From positions 1 through 64,000 of the forward strand of contig NZ_FOXV01000012.1 in assembly GCF_900115815.1 (NCBI RefSeq): DNA of 64,000 nt, written 5' to 3'. The first letter of the stretch is position 1, and every line of letters begins with the position of its first letter. A model generated the notes under the pieces. The model was given only the letters and a program-made list of their open reading frames with translations. It did not search any database and had not been told where the DNA came from. A program made the position numbers and the translations under genes. Positions 52,382-61,864 of this stretch are shown here, in pieces. Source of the stretch: Roseivivax halotolerans. Lineage in GTDB: Bacteria; Pseudomonadota; Alphaproteobacteria; Rhodobacterales; Rhodobacteraceae.

Positions 52382-54847
52382 ATGTCTGATAACGATAACA
52401 CCGTCTCGCCCGATCCCGTCCCGCTCGAGGAGGGCAAGAAATCCGTCTGGAGCCGGATCTCCTTTATCTGGCTGATCCCGGTGATCGCGCTCGCCGTGGC
52501 CCTTGGTGCCGCCTATCGCAATTACGCCGAACAAGGCCCGCTGATCGAGATCACCTTCGACAACGCGGCCGGCGTGAAATCAGGCGAGACACTGCTGCGG
52601 TATCGCGACATCGAGGTCGGTCTCGTCGAGGACGTGCGCTTCAGCCCCGATCTTGAAAAGGTCATCGCCGAGATCCGCGTCGACAACGAAGTTGCCGATT
52701 ATATCGACGCGGAAAGCCGGTTCTGGGTCGTTCGCCCCGAAGTCTCCGCGCGCGGTGTGACAGGCCTCGATACGGTGCTGTCGGGTGTCTACATCCAGGG
52801 CGCATGGGATAGCGAGCCGAGCGGCTTCACGAGCCGGTTCGAGGGCCTCACCAGCGCGCCGCTTCTGGGCGCTGACCAGCAAGGGGTGCAGTTCACGCTG
52901 CGCTCCACCGACGGGCTGCCCGCGGCGAACACGCCGATCTATTACAAGGGCGTTCAGGTCGGCCAGGTTGCCGCTGCCGAGATCAACGCGGACGGCACGG
53001 GCGTCGTCTCGCAGGCGGTGATCTTCGAGCCGCACACGGAGCTTGTCACCACCGCGACGCGGTTCTGGGACGTCTCCGGGTTCTCCTTCTCGCTCGGCAC
53101 CTCCGGCGCACGGCTCAATTTCGACAGCTTCGCCTCGCTCATTTCCGGCGGCGTCACCTTCGAGACGATGGGCTCTGGCGGCATGCCGCTGGAAGACGGC
53201 ACGGAGTTCCAGCTATTCGGCGACGAAGACGCCGCGCGTGACGACTTCCTCGTTGAAGGCGACGGTCAGAGCGTGACGATGAGCATGGTCTTCGATCAGA
53301 ACCTCTCGGGGCTCTCGACAGGCGCGCCGGTCGAACTCGGGGGCTTGCGCGTGGGCGAAGTCTCCTCGATCACCGGCCTCGTCGATGCCGAGCGGTTCGG
53401 CGACAACGATGTGCACCTTCTGACCACCGTGCGGATCAATCCGGGACGGATCGGGCTTGGCGAAGGCGCCGAAGAGGAAGAGCTTTTCACCTACCTCGAA
53501 ACGCGGATCGCCGAAGGCATGCGCGCGCGGCTGACCAACGCCTCGCTCCTGACAGGCGGGCTGAAGGTCGTGCTGGTCGAAGTCGACGACGCCGAAGAGG
53601 CCACGCTCCTGCGCGACGCCGATCCCTATCCGCAGATCCCGACGGCACCGGCAGATGTGACCGACATCTCCAACTCGGCGCAGGGCGTCTTGCAGCGCGT
53701 CAGCGATCTTCCCATCGAGGAGGTCATGCAATCGGCGATCGGGTTCCTCAACAACGCCACGGCGCTGGTCGGCAGCCAGGCGCTGCAGGAGGCCCCCGAA
53801 GAGCTTCGCGGCATCCTCGAGGCCGTGCGCGGCGTCGCGGAGAGCGAGGACGTGCAAGGCCTGCCCGGACAAGTGTCGGGCGTCGTCGGTAACCTCGGAG
53901 AGATCTCCAACTCGCTCAACAACATCATCGCGGAGCTGGAGCGTCAGGGCATCGCGGAGACGCTCACCGCCGCGGTCGAAGACGTCGGCACCGCCGCCGA
54001 TGGCCTGCCCGGCATCGTGGAGCAGGTCGATACCCTGGTCGCCAGCGCGAACGAGGTGCCACTGACCGAGCTGACGGGCGATGCGCAGGCGCTGCTCGCC
54101 TCGATCCGGGCCTATGTCGAGGATCCTGCGACGCAGGCGATCCCGGATGAGTTGGTCGCCGCGATGACCGAGGTTCAGACCATCCTGAACGATGTCAGCG
54201 GCCTCACCGGCAACGAGACGACGCAAGGACTGCCGGATCAGGTCTCGGGCGTGATCAGCAACCTTGGCGAGATCTCCAATTCGCTCAACAACATCGTCGC
54301 CGAGCTTGAGCGCGAAGGTATCGCCGCGCAGCTCACCCAGACGATCGAGGATGTGCGCGTCGCGGCAGACGGTCTCCCGGCCCTTGTCGATCAGGCGGAC
54401 AGCATCCTGAACGAGGCCGGGGAAGTGCCGCTCGAGACGCTGGCGAACCGCACGTCGGAGCTTCTCGCCTCCGCCGAGGCGATCCTCGACCAGCAATCGA
54501 CGCGTGATCTGCCGGAGGAGCTGAACGGCACGCTCGAGGAGCTGCGCCTCACGCTCTCCGAGCTGCGCGCTGGCGGCGTCGTGGAGAACACCAACGCCAC
54601 GCTCGCCTCGGCACGGGATGCGGCCTCGGCCATCGAGGAGGCGACGCAGCTTCTGCCCGGCATCGCGACGCAGCTGCGGCAGGTGGCCAACCAGGCGGGC
54701 TCCACCCTCGGCGATTACAGCCGCGACTCCGCGTTCTCGCGCAACACGCGCGGGGCGATCCGGCAGATCGAGTCCGCCGCTGAGGCCATTGAACGGCTGG
54801 CGCGCACCATCGAACGCAATCCGAATTCGCTTATCCTGGGACGGTGA
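52382..54847 (+). CDS. pqiB: PqiB, MCE-domain lipid transport protein
   Basis: 821 residues. One N-terminal membrane helix (ISFIWLIPVIALAVALGAA, residues ~27-45) is followed by three MCE/MlaD domains (roughly 55-145, 165-255, 295-395; for example NAAGVKSGETLLRYRDIEVG). A long C-terminal helical part forms the needle in the family. That part contains a 123-residue duplication: QGLP-QVSGV--NLGEISNSLNNI recurs at residues 492 and 615. The protein bridges inner and outer membranes for phospholipid movement. Its stop overlaps a possible GTG start of pqiC. Confidence 0.92.
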   Translation: MSDNDNTVSPDPVPLEEGKKSVWSRISFIWLIPVIALAVALGAAYRNYAEQGPLIEITFDNAAGVKSGETLLRYRDIEVGLVEDVRFSPDLEKVIAEIRVDNEVADYIDAESRFWVVRPEVSARGVTGLDTVLSGVYIQGAWDSEPSGFTSRFEGLTSAPLLGADQQGVQFTLRSTDGLPAANTPIYYKGVQVGQVAAAEINADGTGVVSQAVIFEPHTELVTTATRFWDVSGFSFSLGTSGARLNFDSFASLISGGVTFETMGSGGMPLEDGTEFQLFGDEDAARDDFLVEGDGQSVTMSMVFDQNLSGLSTGAPVELGGLRVGEVSSITGLVDAERFGDNDVHLLTTVRINPGRIGLGEGAEEEELFTYLETRIAEGMRARLTNASLLTGGLKVVLVEVDDAEEATLLRDADPYPQIPTAPADVTDISNSAQGVLQRVSDLPIEEVMQSAIGFLNNATALVGSQALQEAPEELRGILEAVRGVAESEDVQGLPGQVSGVVGNLGEISNSLNNIIAELERQGIAETLTAAVEDVGTAADGLPGIVEQVDTLVASANEVPLTELTGDAQALLASIRAYVEDPATQAIPDELVAAMTEVQTILNDVSGLTGNETTQGLPDQVSGVISNLGEISNSLNNIVAELEREGIAAQLTQTIEDVRVAADGLPALVDQADSILNEAGEVPLETLANRTSELLASAEAILDQQSTRDLPEELNGTLEELRLTLSELRAGGVVENTNATLASARDAASAIEEATQLLPGIATQLRQVANQAGSTLGDYSRDSAFSRNTRGAIRQIESAAEAIERLARTIERNPNSLILGR

Positions 54848-54852
54848 CAGAC

Positions 54853-55413
54853 ATGACGATCACGACAACACGGCGCTTCGCCGCCATCGGACTTGCACTG
54901 GCCTTGGCCGCATGCGGCTCGGAAACCCGTTTCGCGAGTCCCATCGCGCCGCCCGAGGTGCGTGTGCCCTCGAGCTTCCCGAGCCTCGAAGTGGCCGAGG
55001 TGACGCTGCCGTCCTACGCCGCCGCGGAGGATATCTACCTGCGCGGTGCGGACGGGGCGATCTCGCCCGCGGGCACGCTCTGGGCAGATCTTCCGGCGCG
55101 GGCGATCACGCTGCAGCTCTCGCGGGATCTGGCGACGATCACCGGCGTGACGGTCGCGCCCGAACCCTGGCCGTTCCGCCCCTTCCCCGCCGCGCGTGTC
55201 GATGTGCGGCTTGAGGAGATGCTTGCCACGGCCGAGGGCACATTCCGCCTTGCCGGGCAGTATTTCGTCGCGCCCGAAGCGGGCGGCCGCGCTGCCTCGG
55301 GTCAGTTCGCCATCGTGGAGCCGATCGGCGGCGAAAGCGCGGCGGCGATCGCCAATGCACGCGGTCGGGCCGTGGCGCGGCTTGCGGAGGAAATCGCGCG
55401 CGAGGGCCTCTGA
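54853..55413 (+). CDS. pqiC: PqiC, outer-membrane lipoprotein
   Basis: 186 residues. A lipoprotein signal ends LALALAAC-G (lipobox Cys at ~21). The mature domain has the ABC-type transport auxiliary fold (PqiC/YmbA family): VEVAEVTLPSYA-like strands, WADLPARAITLQLSRDL and RVDVRLEEMLATAEGTFRLAGQY. It caps the PqiB tunnel at the outer membrane. A GTG three codons upstream overlapping the pqiB stop is an alternative start. Confidence 0.86.
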   Translation: MTITTTRRFAAIGLALALAACGSETRFASPIAPPEVRVPSSFPSLEVAEVTLPSYAAAEDIYLRGADGAISPAGTLWADLPARAITLQLSRDLATITGVTVAPEPWPFRPFPAARVDVRLEEMLATAEGTFRLAGQYFVAPEAGGRAASGQFAIVEPIGGESAAAIANARGRAVARLAEEIAREGL

Positions 55414-55526
55414 GCCAATCCTTGCGCCCGTTACGCCGTATCACGTTCGCGTAGGCGCGATGGACGGATAGGGGTGCGGGGTGCATTCATCGCAGCATCC
55501 TCGCACCTGAAGGTTTTGCGCCGCCC

Positions 55527-56150
55527 ATGCTCGACGCCCATATCCGTCCCCTGATCGATCCGCCGCTCAACGCGGCGGGCCGGCAGCTTGCCGGTCTCGG
55601 GATCGGGGCGAATACGGTGACGCTTCTGGGGCTTGCCATCGGACTTGTCGCCGCGGCGATGATCGCGCTCGGCGCGCCGCTCTGGGCACTTGTTCCCCTG
55701 GTTGTCTCGCGCCTCGCGGACGGTCTCGACGGAGCGGTCGCGCGGGCCAGCCACAAGACCGATTACGGCGGCTACCTCGATATCGTCTGCGACTTTCTCT
55801 TCTATGGCGCCGTGCCTTTGGCCTTCGTGATCCACGACCCGGCGGCGAATGGTCTTGCGGGAGCCTTCCTGCTCACGTCCTTCTATTTCAACGGCACATC
55901 CTTCCTCGGCTACGCCATCCTCGCCGAGAAGCGTGAAATGGAGACATCGGCCCAAGGCTCGAAGTCGCTTTACTTCTCGAACGGGCTCCTGGAAGGCACC
56001 GAAACCATAGGGTTTTTCGTGCTGATCTGCCTGTTTGAACCATTTTTCGCCCCGCTTGCGTGGATATTCGGGACGCTCTGCTTTGCCACGGGCGCGCTCA
56101 GGCTTTGGGCGGCTCAATCCATCTTCACCAACGACCGGGAGACAGAATGA
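55527..56150 (+). CDS. ynjF: CDP-alcohol phosphatidyltransferase family protein
   Basis: 207 residues with about six helices. The family catalytic motif D-G-x2-A-R-x8-G-x3-D-x3-D is complete in DGAVARASHKTDYGGYLDIV plus CDF. It transfers a phosphatidyl group to an alcohol, with unknown acceptor. Its stop overlaps the ATG of the ABC binding protein (ATGA). The same four families (YnjF, YnjB, YnjC, YnjD) are grouped in the E. coli ynj operon, which supports the symbol. Confidence 0.8.
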   Translation: MLDAHIRPLIDPPLNAAGRQLAGLGIGANTVTLLGLAIGLVAAAMIALGAPLWALVPLVVSRLADGLDGAVARASHKTDYGGYLDIVCDFLFYGAVPLAFVIHDPAANGLAGAFLLTSFYFNGTSFLGYAILAEKREMETSAQGSKSLYFSNGLLEGTETIGFFVLICLFEPFFAPLAWIFGTLCFATGALRLWAAQSIFTNDRETE

Positions 56151-57361
56151 CACATATTTCCTCCGCCCTGCCCTTCGCCCTCGCGGCGGCGCTGGCCTTG
56201 CCCGCCGCCGCGCAAGAGATCGACCCCGCCGATTGGGATGCCGTGAGCGATGCTGCGGACGGGCAAACCGTCTATTGGCATGCCTGGGGCGGCGACACCG
56301 CGACGAATGACTTCATCGCCTGGGTCGGCGAGCAGGTTGACGCTGAGTACGGCGTCACGCTTGAGCATGTGAAGCTATCCGATACCGGCGATGCGGTGAC
56401 GCGTGTCCTGTCCGAGAAGCAGGCGGGCCAGGATGAAGACGGAGCGGTCGATCTCATTTGGATCAACGGTCCCAACTTCGCCTCCATGAAAGAGGCGGAG
56501 CTGCTCTTCGGCCCGTTCGCCGAGGAGCTTCCGAATTGGCAATATGTCGATGTCGAGGGCAAGACGGTTCAGACCGACTTCACCGTGCCGACGGACGGCC
56601 TGGAAGCGCCTTGGGCGATGGCGCAAGTCGTCTTCATGTACGACACCGCCGACATGGAGGGCCCGTTGGCCTCTTCCGAGGCGATCCTCGAATGGGCGAG
56701 CGCCAATCCGGGGCGCTTCACCTATCCCCAGCCGCCCGATTTCCTGGGCTCGACCTTCCTCAAGCAGACGCTGATCGAGCTGACAGACGACAACGACACG
56801 CTGGCAACGCCGGTCGAAGAGGCGGATTTCCAGGAAGTCACCGCGCCGCTTTGGGATTATCTCGACGCGCTGACGCCGAACCTCTGGCGGCAGGGCCGCG
56901 CCTACCCGGCCTCCGGCCCGGCGCAGATCCAGCTTCTGGCCGATAACGAGATCGACCTCGCGGTGTCCTTCAGCCCCAACGAGGCCTCGCGCAACATCGC
57001 GCAGAACCAATTGCCCGACACGATCCGCACCTTCGTGCTGGAGGACGGCACGCTCGGCAATGCCTCCTTCGTGGCGATCCCGTATAATTCGGGCTCCAAG
57101 GCGGGCGCGATGGTCGTCGCGAATTACCTGATGTCGCCCGAAGCGCAGGCGCGCGCGCAGGATCCCGAGGTTCTGGGCTACAATACGGTTCTCGCGATGG
57201 ACAAGCTGAGCGAGGAGCAGCGCGCCGCCTTCGACGCGCTCGATCTCGGCATCGCGACGCTTTCGCCCGAAGAACTCGGCACCGTTCAGCCCGAGCCGCA
57301 TCCGAGCTGGATGACGCGCATCACCGAGGAATGGATCGAGCGCTACGGCGTCGTCCAATAG
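56147..57361 (+). CDS. ynjB: ABC transporter substrate-binding protein, YnjB family
   Basis: 404 residues with a signal peptide (ending PAAAQ). The mature protein is a periplasmic binding fold: YWHAWGGDTATNDFIAWVGE, VDLIWINGPNFASMKEAELLFGPF, PYNSGSKAGAMVVANYLMSPEAQ. The YWHAWGG and SPEAQ segments are typical of YnjB and of related iron/thiamine-type receptors. The ligand is unknown. The ATG overlaps the ynjF stop, and the permease follows after 7 bases. Confidence 0.83.
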   Translation: MTHISSALPFALAAALALPAAAQEIDPADWDAVSDAADGQTVYWHAWGGDTATNDFIAWVGEQVDAEYGVTLEHVKLSDTGDAVTRVLSEKQAGQDEDGAVDLIWINGPNFASMKEAELLFGPFAEELPNWQYVDVEGKTVQTDFTVPTDGLEAPWAMAQVVFMYDTADMEGPLASSEAILEWASANPGRFTYPQPPDFLGSTFLKQTLIELTDDNDTLATPVEEADFQEVTAPLWDYLDALTPNLWRQGRAYPASGPAQIQLLADNEIDLAVSFSPNEASRNIAQNQLPDTIRTFVLEDGTLGNASFVAIPYNSGSKAGAMVVANYLMSPEAQARAQDPEVLGYNTVLAMDKLSEEQRAAFDALDLGIATLSPEELGTVQPEPHPSWMTRITEEWIERYGVVQ

Positions 57362-57368
57362 GCTAAAA

Positions 57369-59078
57369 GTGCGCGGCGGCACTCCCTCCGAAGCGGGTCT
57401 TTTCGCCGCCGCGCCCGCGCTCACCATGCTGGCGATGCTTGGCCCCGTCGCAGCGGGGCTCGCAGGCACGCTTCTTCCCGCCTTCGGCTATCTGCCGGCG
57501 GCGGGGATCTCCGGGTTCTCTCTTGCGCCTTTCGTGGATCTCTTCGATTGGCCCGGCCTCGGTCAGGCGATGCGGCTGTCGGTCACGACCGGGCTTTTCG
57601 CGACCGCGCTTGCGCTGGCGGGGGTCACGCTGCTTTTCGCGGGCTGGTCGGGCACGCGCGCCTTCCGTGCGCTCGAGCGTCTCCTGTCGCCCCTTCTCTC
57701 CGTTCCGCACGCCGCGATGGCTTTCGGTCTCGCGTTCCTGATCGCGCCGTCGGGCTGGATCGCGCGCGGTCTCTCACCTTGGGCGACGGGATGGGAACGA
57801 CCACCCGACATCCTGATCGTCCAGGACTCCCTCGGCATCACGATGACACTCGGGCTCGTCGCGAAAGAGATGCCGTTCCTGCTGCTGATGGGCCTTGCCG
57901 CGATGGGCCAGAGCGATGCGGCGCGGCGGATGCGCGTGGTGCAGGCGGCCGGATACGGACGGGTGACGGGATGGTTGAAGGCCGTCTTTCCGAGCATCTA
58001 CGCGCAGATCCGGCTGCCGGTCTATGTCGTCCTCGCCTACTCCATGAGCGTCGTGGATGTCGCGCTGATCCTCGGCCCGTCGACACCCTCGCCACTATCG
58101 GTTCAGATCGTCCGCTGGATGAGCGATCCCGATCTCTCTATGCGGCTCGTGGCGTCCGCTGGCGCGCTGTTGCAGCTAGGTCTCGTCATCGGGGCGCTGG
58201 CGCTCTGGCGCGCAGGCGAGGCGCTGGTGGCTGTCCTCGGGCGGCGCTGGGTCATGCGCGGCGGGAGAGGCCGCGCGGCGGACCGGCTGTTCCGACCGCT
58301 CGGCGTCTTCGCGGGCAGCTTTTCGGCGGCCGTGATCCTTGGCGGCCTGGCCTGCCTCGCGGTCTGGTCCTTTGCCGGCTTCTGGGGCTTTCCCGACGCG
58401 CTGCCACAGGGATTTACCGCGCAGAACTGGATGCGGCACGGCCCAAGCGCGTGGGAGGCGACCGGGATCACCGCGCTCGTGGCTCTGATCGCGACCGGGA
58501 TCGCCCTTCTTCTGTCCGTGGGCTGCCTCGAGGCCGAATACCGCAGGGGCCGCGCGATCAGCCCGACCGGGCTCTGGCTGGTGTACCTGCCGCTCCTGGT
58601 GCCGCAAATCGCGTTCCTGCCGGGTCTGCAGACGCTCCTTCTGATCCTCGGTTACGGTGCGGGCACCGGGCCGGTCATCATCGGGCATCTCGTCTTCGTC
58701 CTGCCATACGTCTTCCTGTCGCTCGGCGATACGTGGCGCGCCTGGGATCCGCGGGCGGGAATCGTCGCGCGGGCGCTCGGGGCGAGCCCGCTTGGCGTTC
58801 TGCTCCGGGTCCGCCTGCCGATGCTGACGCGCCCGTTGCTGACGGCCGCCGCTGTTGGCATCGCGGTCAGCGTCGGGCAATACCTGCCGACCCTGCTGAT
58901 CGGGGGCGGCCGCGTTTCGACGCTGACCACCGAAGCCGTCGCGCTCGCCTCGGGCGGGGACCGGCGGGCCATCGGCGTCTTCGGCGTGGCGCAAACGCTG
59001 GCGGTGATGGTTCCCTTTGCGGGCGCTCTCCTGATACCTGCCGTCTTGTGGCGCAATCGGCGGGGGATGCATGGCTGA
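57369..59078 (+). CDS. ynjC: ABC transporter permease, YnjC family
   Basis: 569 residues in two homologous halves, each a binding-protein-dependent permease of ~6 helices. The EAA-type loops (QAAGYGRVTGWLKAVFPSIYAQIRLPVY in the first half; ALGASPLGVLLRVRLPML in the second) are readable. It starts with GTG, no nearer ATG having a better context. It forms the channel for YnjB cargo with the ATPase that overlaps its 3' end by 8 bases. Confidence 0.84.
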   Translation: MRGGTPSEAGLFAAAPALTMLAMLGPVAAGLAGTLLPAFGYLPAAGISGFSLAPFVDLFDWPGLGQAMRLSVTTGLFATALALAGVTLLFAGWSGTRAFRALERLLSPLLSVPHAAMAFGLAFLIAPSGWIARGLSPWATGWERPPDILIVQDSLGITMTLGLVAKEMPFLLLMGLAAMGQSDAARRMRVVQAAGYGRVTGWLKAVFPSIYAQIRLPVYVVLAYSMSVVDVALILGPSTPSPLSVQIVRWMSDPDLSMRLVASAGALLQLGLVIGALALWRAGEALVAVLGRRWVMRGGRGRAADRLFRPLGVFAGSFSAAVILGGLACLAVWSFAGFWGFPDALPQGFTAQNWMRHGPSAWEATGITALVALIATGIALLLSVGCLEAEYRRGRAISPTGLWLVYLPLLVPQIAFLPGLQTLLLILGYGAGTGPVIIGHLVFVLPYVFLSLGDTWRAWDPRAGIVARALGASPLGVLLRVRLPMLTRPLLTAAAVGIAVSVGQYLPTLLIGGGRVSTLTTEAVALASGGDRRAIGVFGVAQTLAVMVPFAGALLIPAVLWRNRRGMHG

Positions 59079-59712
59079 GGGCCTGACACTCGATAAGGTC
59101 GAGATCCTGCATGGAGACGCGCCGCTTGTCGCGCTCGACGCGCATATCGGCCCCGGCGAGGTGCTGAGCGTCATGGGGCCGTCTGGTATCGGCAAGTCGA
59201 CGCTGCTGTCGCTCGTGACCGGCACGCTCGCGCCCGCGTTCAGGCACAAGGGCCGCGTGCGGCTCGACGGGCAGGACATCACGCGCGTTGCGCCCGAGGC
59301 CCGGCGGATCGGCATTCTTTTCCAGGACGACCTCCTCTTCCCACACCTTTCGGTCGGCGAGAACCTGGCCTTCGGCCTCTCCCGCGGTGGCAGCCGGACA
59401 GAGCGTCGCGCACGGATCGAGGAGGGGCTGGCGGAGATCGGACTTGAGGGTTTCGCCAATCGCGATCCCGCGACGCTCTCGGGCGGACAGAAAGCGCGGG
59501 TCGCGCTGATGCGGATGCTGCTGGCCGAGCCGCGCGCATTATTGCTCGACGAGGCGTTCTCGGGCCTCGATGCCGAACGTCGCGACCAGATGCGCAAGCT
59601 CGTCTTCGAGCGGGCGGAGCGGTGTCGCCTCCCGGTTCTCATGGTCACCCATGATCGCGCCGATGCAGAGGCGGCGCGCGGACGGGTTGTCGAGCTCGGA
59701 GCCCGCGCGTAG
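59071..59712 (+). CDS. ynjD: ABC transporter ATPase, YnjD family
   Basis: 213 residues, one nucleotide-binding domain: Walker A GPSGIGKST, Q-loop LFQDDLLFPHLS, signature LSGGQKAR, Walker B ALLLDEAFSGLD and switch His in VTHD. It powers the YnjB/YnjC importer. The compact length and gene order ynjF-B-C-D leave little doubt about its partners. Confidence 0.88.
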   Translation: MAEGLTLDKVEILHGDAPLVALDAHIGPGEVLSVMGPSGIGKSTLLSLVTGTLAPAFRHKGRVRLDGQDITRVAPEARRIGILFQDDLLFPHLSVGENLAFGLSRGGSRTERRARIEEGLAEIGLEGFANRDPATLSGGQKARVALMRMLLAEPRALLLDEAFSGLDAERRDQMRKLVFERAERCRLPVLMVTHDRADAEAARGRVVELGARA

Positions 59713-59742
59713 CGTCTTCCGACACGACCGGAGCCTCACGCC

Positions 59743-60099
59743 ATGATCCGCAACATCGCGATCCTGCTCGCCTTTCAACTGGCCGGCGAAACGCTCGCCC
59801 GTGGCTTCGGTCTCGCGGTGCCGGGCCCGGTGATCGGCCTCGGCGGGCTGTTCGCCGCGCTCCTGTTCCTGCCGAAGCTGGCAGAGGCGATGCGGCCAAC
59901 CGCAGAGGGATTGCTGGCGCATCTGTCGCTGCTCTTCGTGCCCGCCGGCGTCGGCGTCACCGCTCACCTCGCGACCTTCGCCGAGAACGGGCTCGCGCTT
60001 GCCACGGCGCTTGTCGGCTCGACGGTGCTGGCGATCCTCGCAGGCGTCGGCGCCTTCCGTCTGACCGCGCGGCTCACCGGGGGCGATGTCGATGAATGA
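59743..60099 (+). CDS. lrgA: LrgA/CidA family protein
   Basis: 118 residues, four helices; FQLAGETLARGFGLAVPGPVIGL and LLFVPAGVGVTAHL are family motifs. LrgA/CidA proteins are holin-like inner-membrane proteins tied to murein hydrolase control or to export of small acids. Its stop overlaps the start of lrgB. Confidence 0.9.
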   Translation: MIRNIAILLAFQLAGETLARGFGLAVPGPVIGLGGLFAALLFLPKLAEAMRPTAEGLLAHLSLLFVPAGVGVTAHLATFAENGLALATALVGSTVLAILAGVGAFRLTARLTGGDVDE

Positions 60100-60808
60100 C
60101 CCGTTCGAGCTCTGGTCGTATCTCGCGCAAGAGCCCCTTCTGTGGCTCACCGTGACGCTGGTCGCTTACGTGGCAGCCGACCGGATCGCCGAGGCCGCGC
60201 ATCGCCACCCGCTCGCCAATCCCGTGCTGATCGCCATCGTGCTGATCGCGGTCGTGCTCGGCCTCAGCGGGACGCCCTACCCCACCTATTTCGAAGGCGC
60301 GCAGTTCGTGCATTTCATGCTTGGTCCGGCCACGGTTGCGCTTGCGGTCCCGCTTCACGCCAATCTCGGGCGGGTGAAGCGCACGCTTCTGCCAATGATG
60401 GTGGCGCTTGTCGCGGGATCGCTGACGGCGATCCTGTCGGCACTCGGCATCGCCTGGGCGATGGGGGTCAGGGGCGAGACGCTGCTGTCCCTTGCGCCAA
60501 AATCGGCGACCGCGCCCGTCGCGCTTGGTGTGTCGGAGGCGGTGGGCGGCGAGCCGACGCTGACGGCGGTCCTGGTGATCCTCACGGGCATCACCGGGGC
60601 CATCGTCGCAACGCCGATGCTGAACGCGCTTCGGATCACCGACTGGCGCGCGCGGGGCTTCGCCGTCGGGCTTGCCGCGCACGGGATCGGGACGGCCCAT
60701 GCGTTCCGCGTGAACTCCACGGCAGGGGCGTTCTCGGGAATCGGCATGGGCCTCAACGCGATCCTGACCGCGCTCCTGGCTCCGCTTGTCGTGGGCCTGC
60801 TCTTCTGA
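60086..60808 (+). CDS. lrgB: LrgB/CidB family membrane protein
   Basis: 240 residues, six to eight helices. Conserved LrgB segments: HPLANPVLIAIVLIAVVLG, FMLGPATVALAVPLHANL, LAPKSATAPVALGVSEAVGGEPTLTAVLVILTG and GTAHAFRVNSTAGAFSGIGMGL. It acts together with LrgA encoded just upstream, with a 14-base overlap. Its cargo here cannot be told from sequence. Confidence 0.93.
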   Translation: MSMNDPFELWSYLAQEPLLWLTVTLVAYVAADRIAEAAHRHPLANPVLIAIVLIAVVLGLSGTPYPTYFEGAQFVHFMLGPATVALAVPLHANLGRVKRTLLPMMVALVAGSLTAILSALGIAWAMGVRGETLLSLAPKSATAPVALGVSEAVGGEPTLTAVLVILTGITGAIVATPMLNALRITDWRARGFAVGLAAHGIGTAHAFRVNSTAGAFSGIGMGLNAILTALLAPLVVGLLF

Positions 60809-60815
60809 GCGACGT

Positions 60816-61244
60816 CTACTGGATCGTGATCTGGACGCGCTGGCTGTCTTCCGTCGAGCCGGGGATCTTCAGCTCATAGGTGCCGGGCTTGATCGCGACG
60901 AACTCGATTTCCATCGTGCCGGCCTCATCGAACTCGACGGATTCGATCCCGAAGGGCCGGATCTCGAGCCCGTTCACCACGACCTCGTTGACCCAGACCG
61001 CACGGAAGAACTCGGCCCCCGTCAGCGCCAGCTCGGCAGAGCCATCCGCCTCGATCTCCATCTCGTAGACCATGCCGGAATTCAGCGTGATCGGACCTTC
61101 CGCGATGGGCTCGCCAACAACGAGTTGCAACTCGGGCATCTCGCCTCTGTTGTCATTGGAAAGAATGCCGGCAAAACCATAGTTCTGTGCGAAGCCCGCG
61201 CTCGCGGTGAGGCACAGGGCCGTAGCCGTCAGAATGTGTTTCAA
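60816..61244 (-). CDS. Small exported protein of the ABC operon, TTG start
   Basis: 142 residues with a signal peptide (MKHILTATALCLTASAGFAQ). The mature part is predicted all-beta with a cupredoxin-like C-terminal strand (FVAIKPGTYELKIPGS...RVQITIQ) but lacks the usual Cys/His/Met copper ligands. The TTG start is supported by a perfect AAGGAG at 61252-61257 and overlap with the stop of the ABC ATPase gene (TTGA). It is the last gene of the ABC operon and may help capture ligand. No family function is known to me. Confidence 0.65.
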   Translation of the reverse strand: MKHILTATALCLTASAGFAQNYGFAGILSNDNRGEMPELQLVVGEPIAEGPITLNSGMVYEMEIEADGSAELALTGAEFFRAVWVNEVVVNGLEIRPFGIESVEFDEAGTMEIEFVAIKPGTYELKIPGSTEDSQRVQITIQ

Positions 61245-61864
61245 GGGTTCACTCCTTTGATGGGCACCGCATGCGGCGCGAGGGTTGCGGGACTGCCCCG
61301 CAGGCTGAGAATCCGGGTCGCAAGGCGCCGTGCCTCGGTTTCCGAATGGGTCACGAAGAGCGTCGCCGGGCGCGCCTCCTTGATGAGAGCCTCGGTCAGC
61401 GCGATCATCGTTTCGGCTGTCTCGGGATCGAGAGAGACGAACGGCTCGTCGAGGATCAGAAGCTCGGGCCGTCCGGCGAACGCACGGGCGAGCGCCAGAC
61501 GCCGCTGCTGGCCGAGGGACAGTTGGCCCGGAAAGTCGCCCGCCTTTTCAGCCAACCCCACCCTGGCGAGCGCAGCGTCGGCTTCAGCGCGTGTAAGACC
61601 CGGATGGACAAGCGTCAGGTTCTCGCGCGCGCTGCGCCACGGCAGAAGGGTCGGCTCCTGAAAGACCATCGCGATGCGGGCGGGGGTATCGACGCGGCCC
61701 GCGAATTCCTTGTCGATTCCCGCGACGATCCGCAGGAGCGTCGACTTGCCGATGCCCGAGGGGCCGGTGATCGCAACGGTCTCTGCGGGCGCCACCTCGA
61801 AGGCGACGTGCGAGAGAACCGGCAGGCGTCCGAAGCGCTTCTCTTTGATCTCGACGCGGATCAT
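61241..61864 (-). CDS. ABC transporter ATPase (NitT/TauT type)
   Basis: 207 residues: Walker A GPSGIGKST, Q-loop MVFQEPTLLPW, signature LSLGQQRRLALARA, Walker B LLILDEPFVSLD, and switch VTHSETEA. The pattern is that of nitrate/sulfonate/taurine-type importers. Its ATG overlaps the permease stop by four bases. The open frame extends further upstream into the permease and is not used. Confidence 0.88.
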   Translation of the reverse strand: MIRVEIKEKRFGRLPVLSHVAFEVAPAETVAITGPSGIGKSTLLRIVAGIDKEFAGRVDTPARIAMVFQEPTLLPWRSARENLTLVHPGLTRAEADAALARVGLAEKAGDFPGQLSLGQQRRLALARAFAGRPELLILDEPFVSLDPETAETMIALTEALIKEARPATLFVTHSETEARRLATRILSLRGSPATLAPHAVPIKGVNP

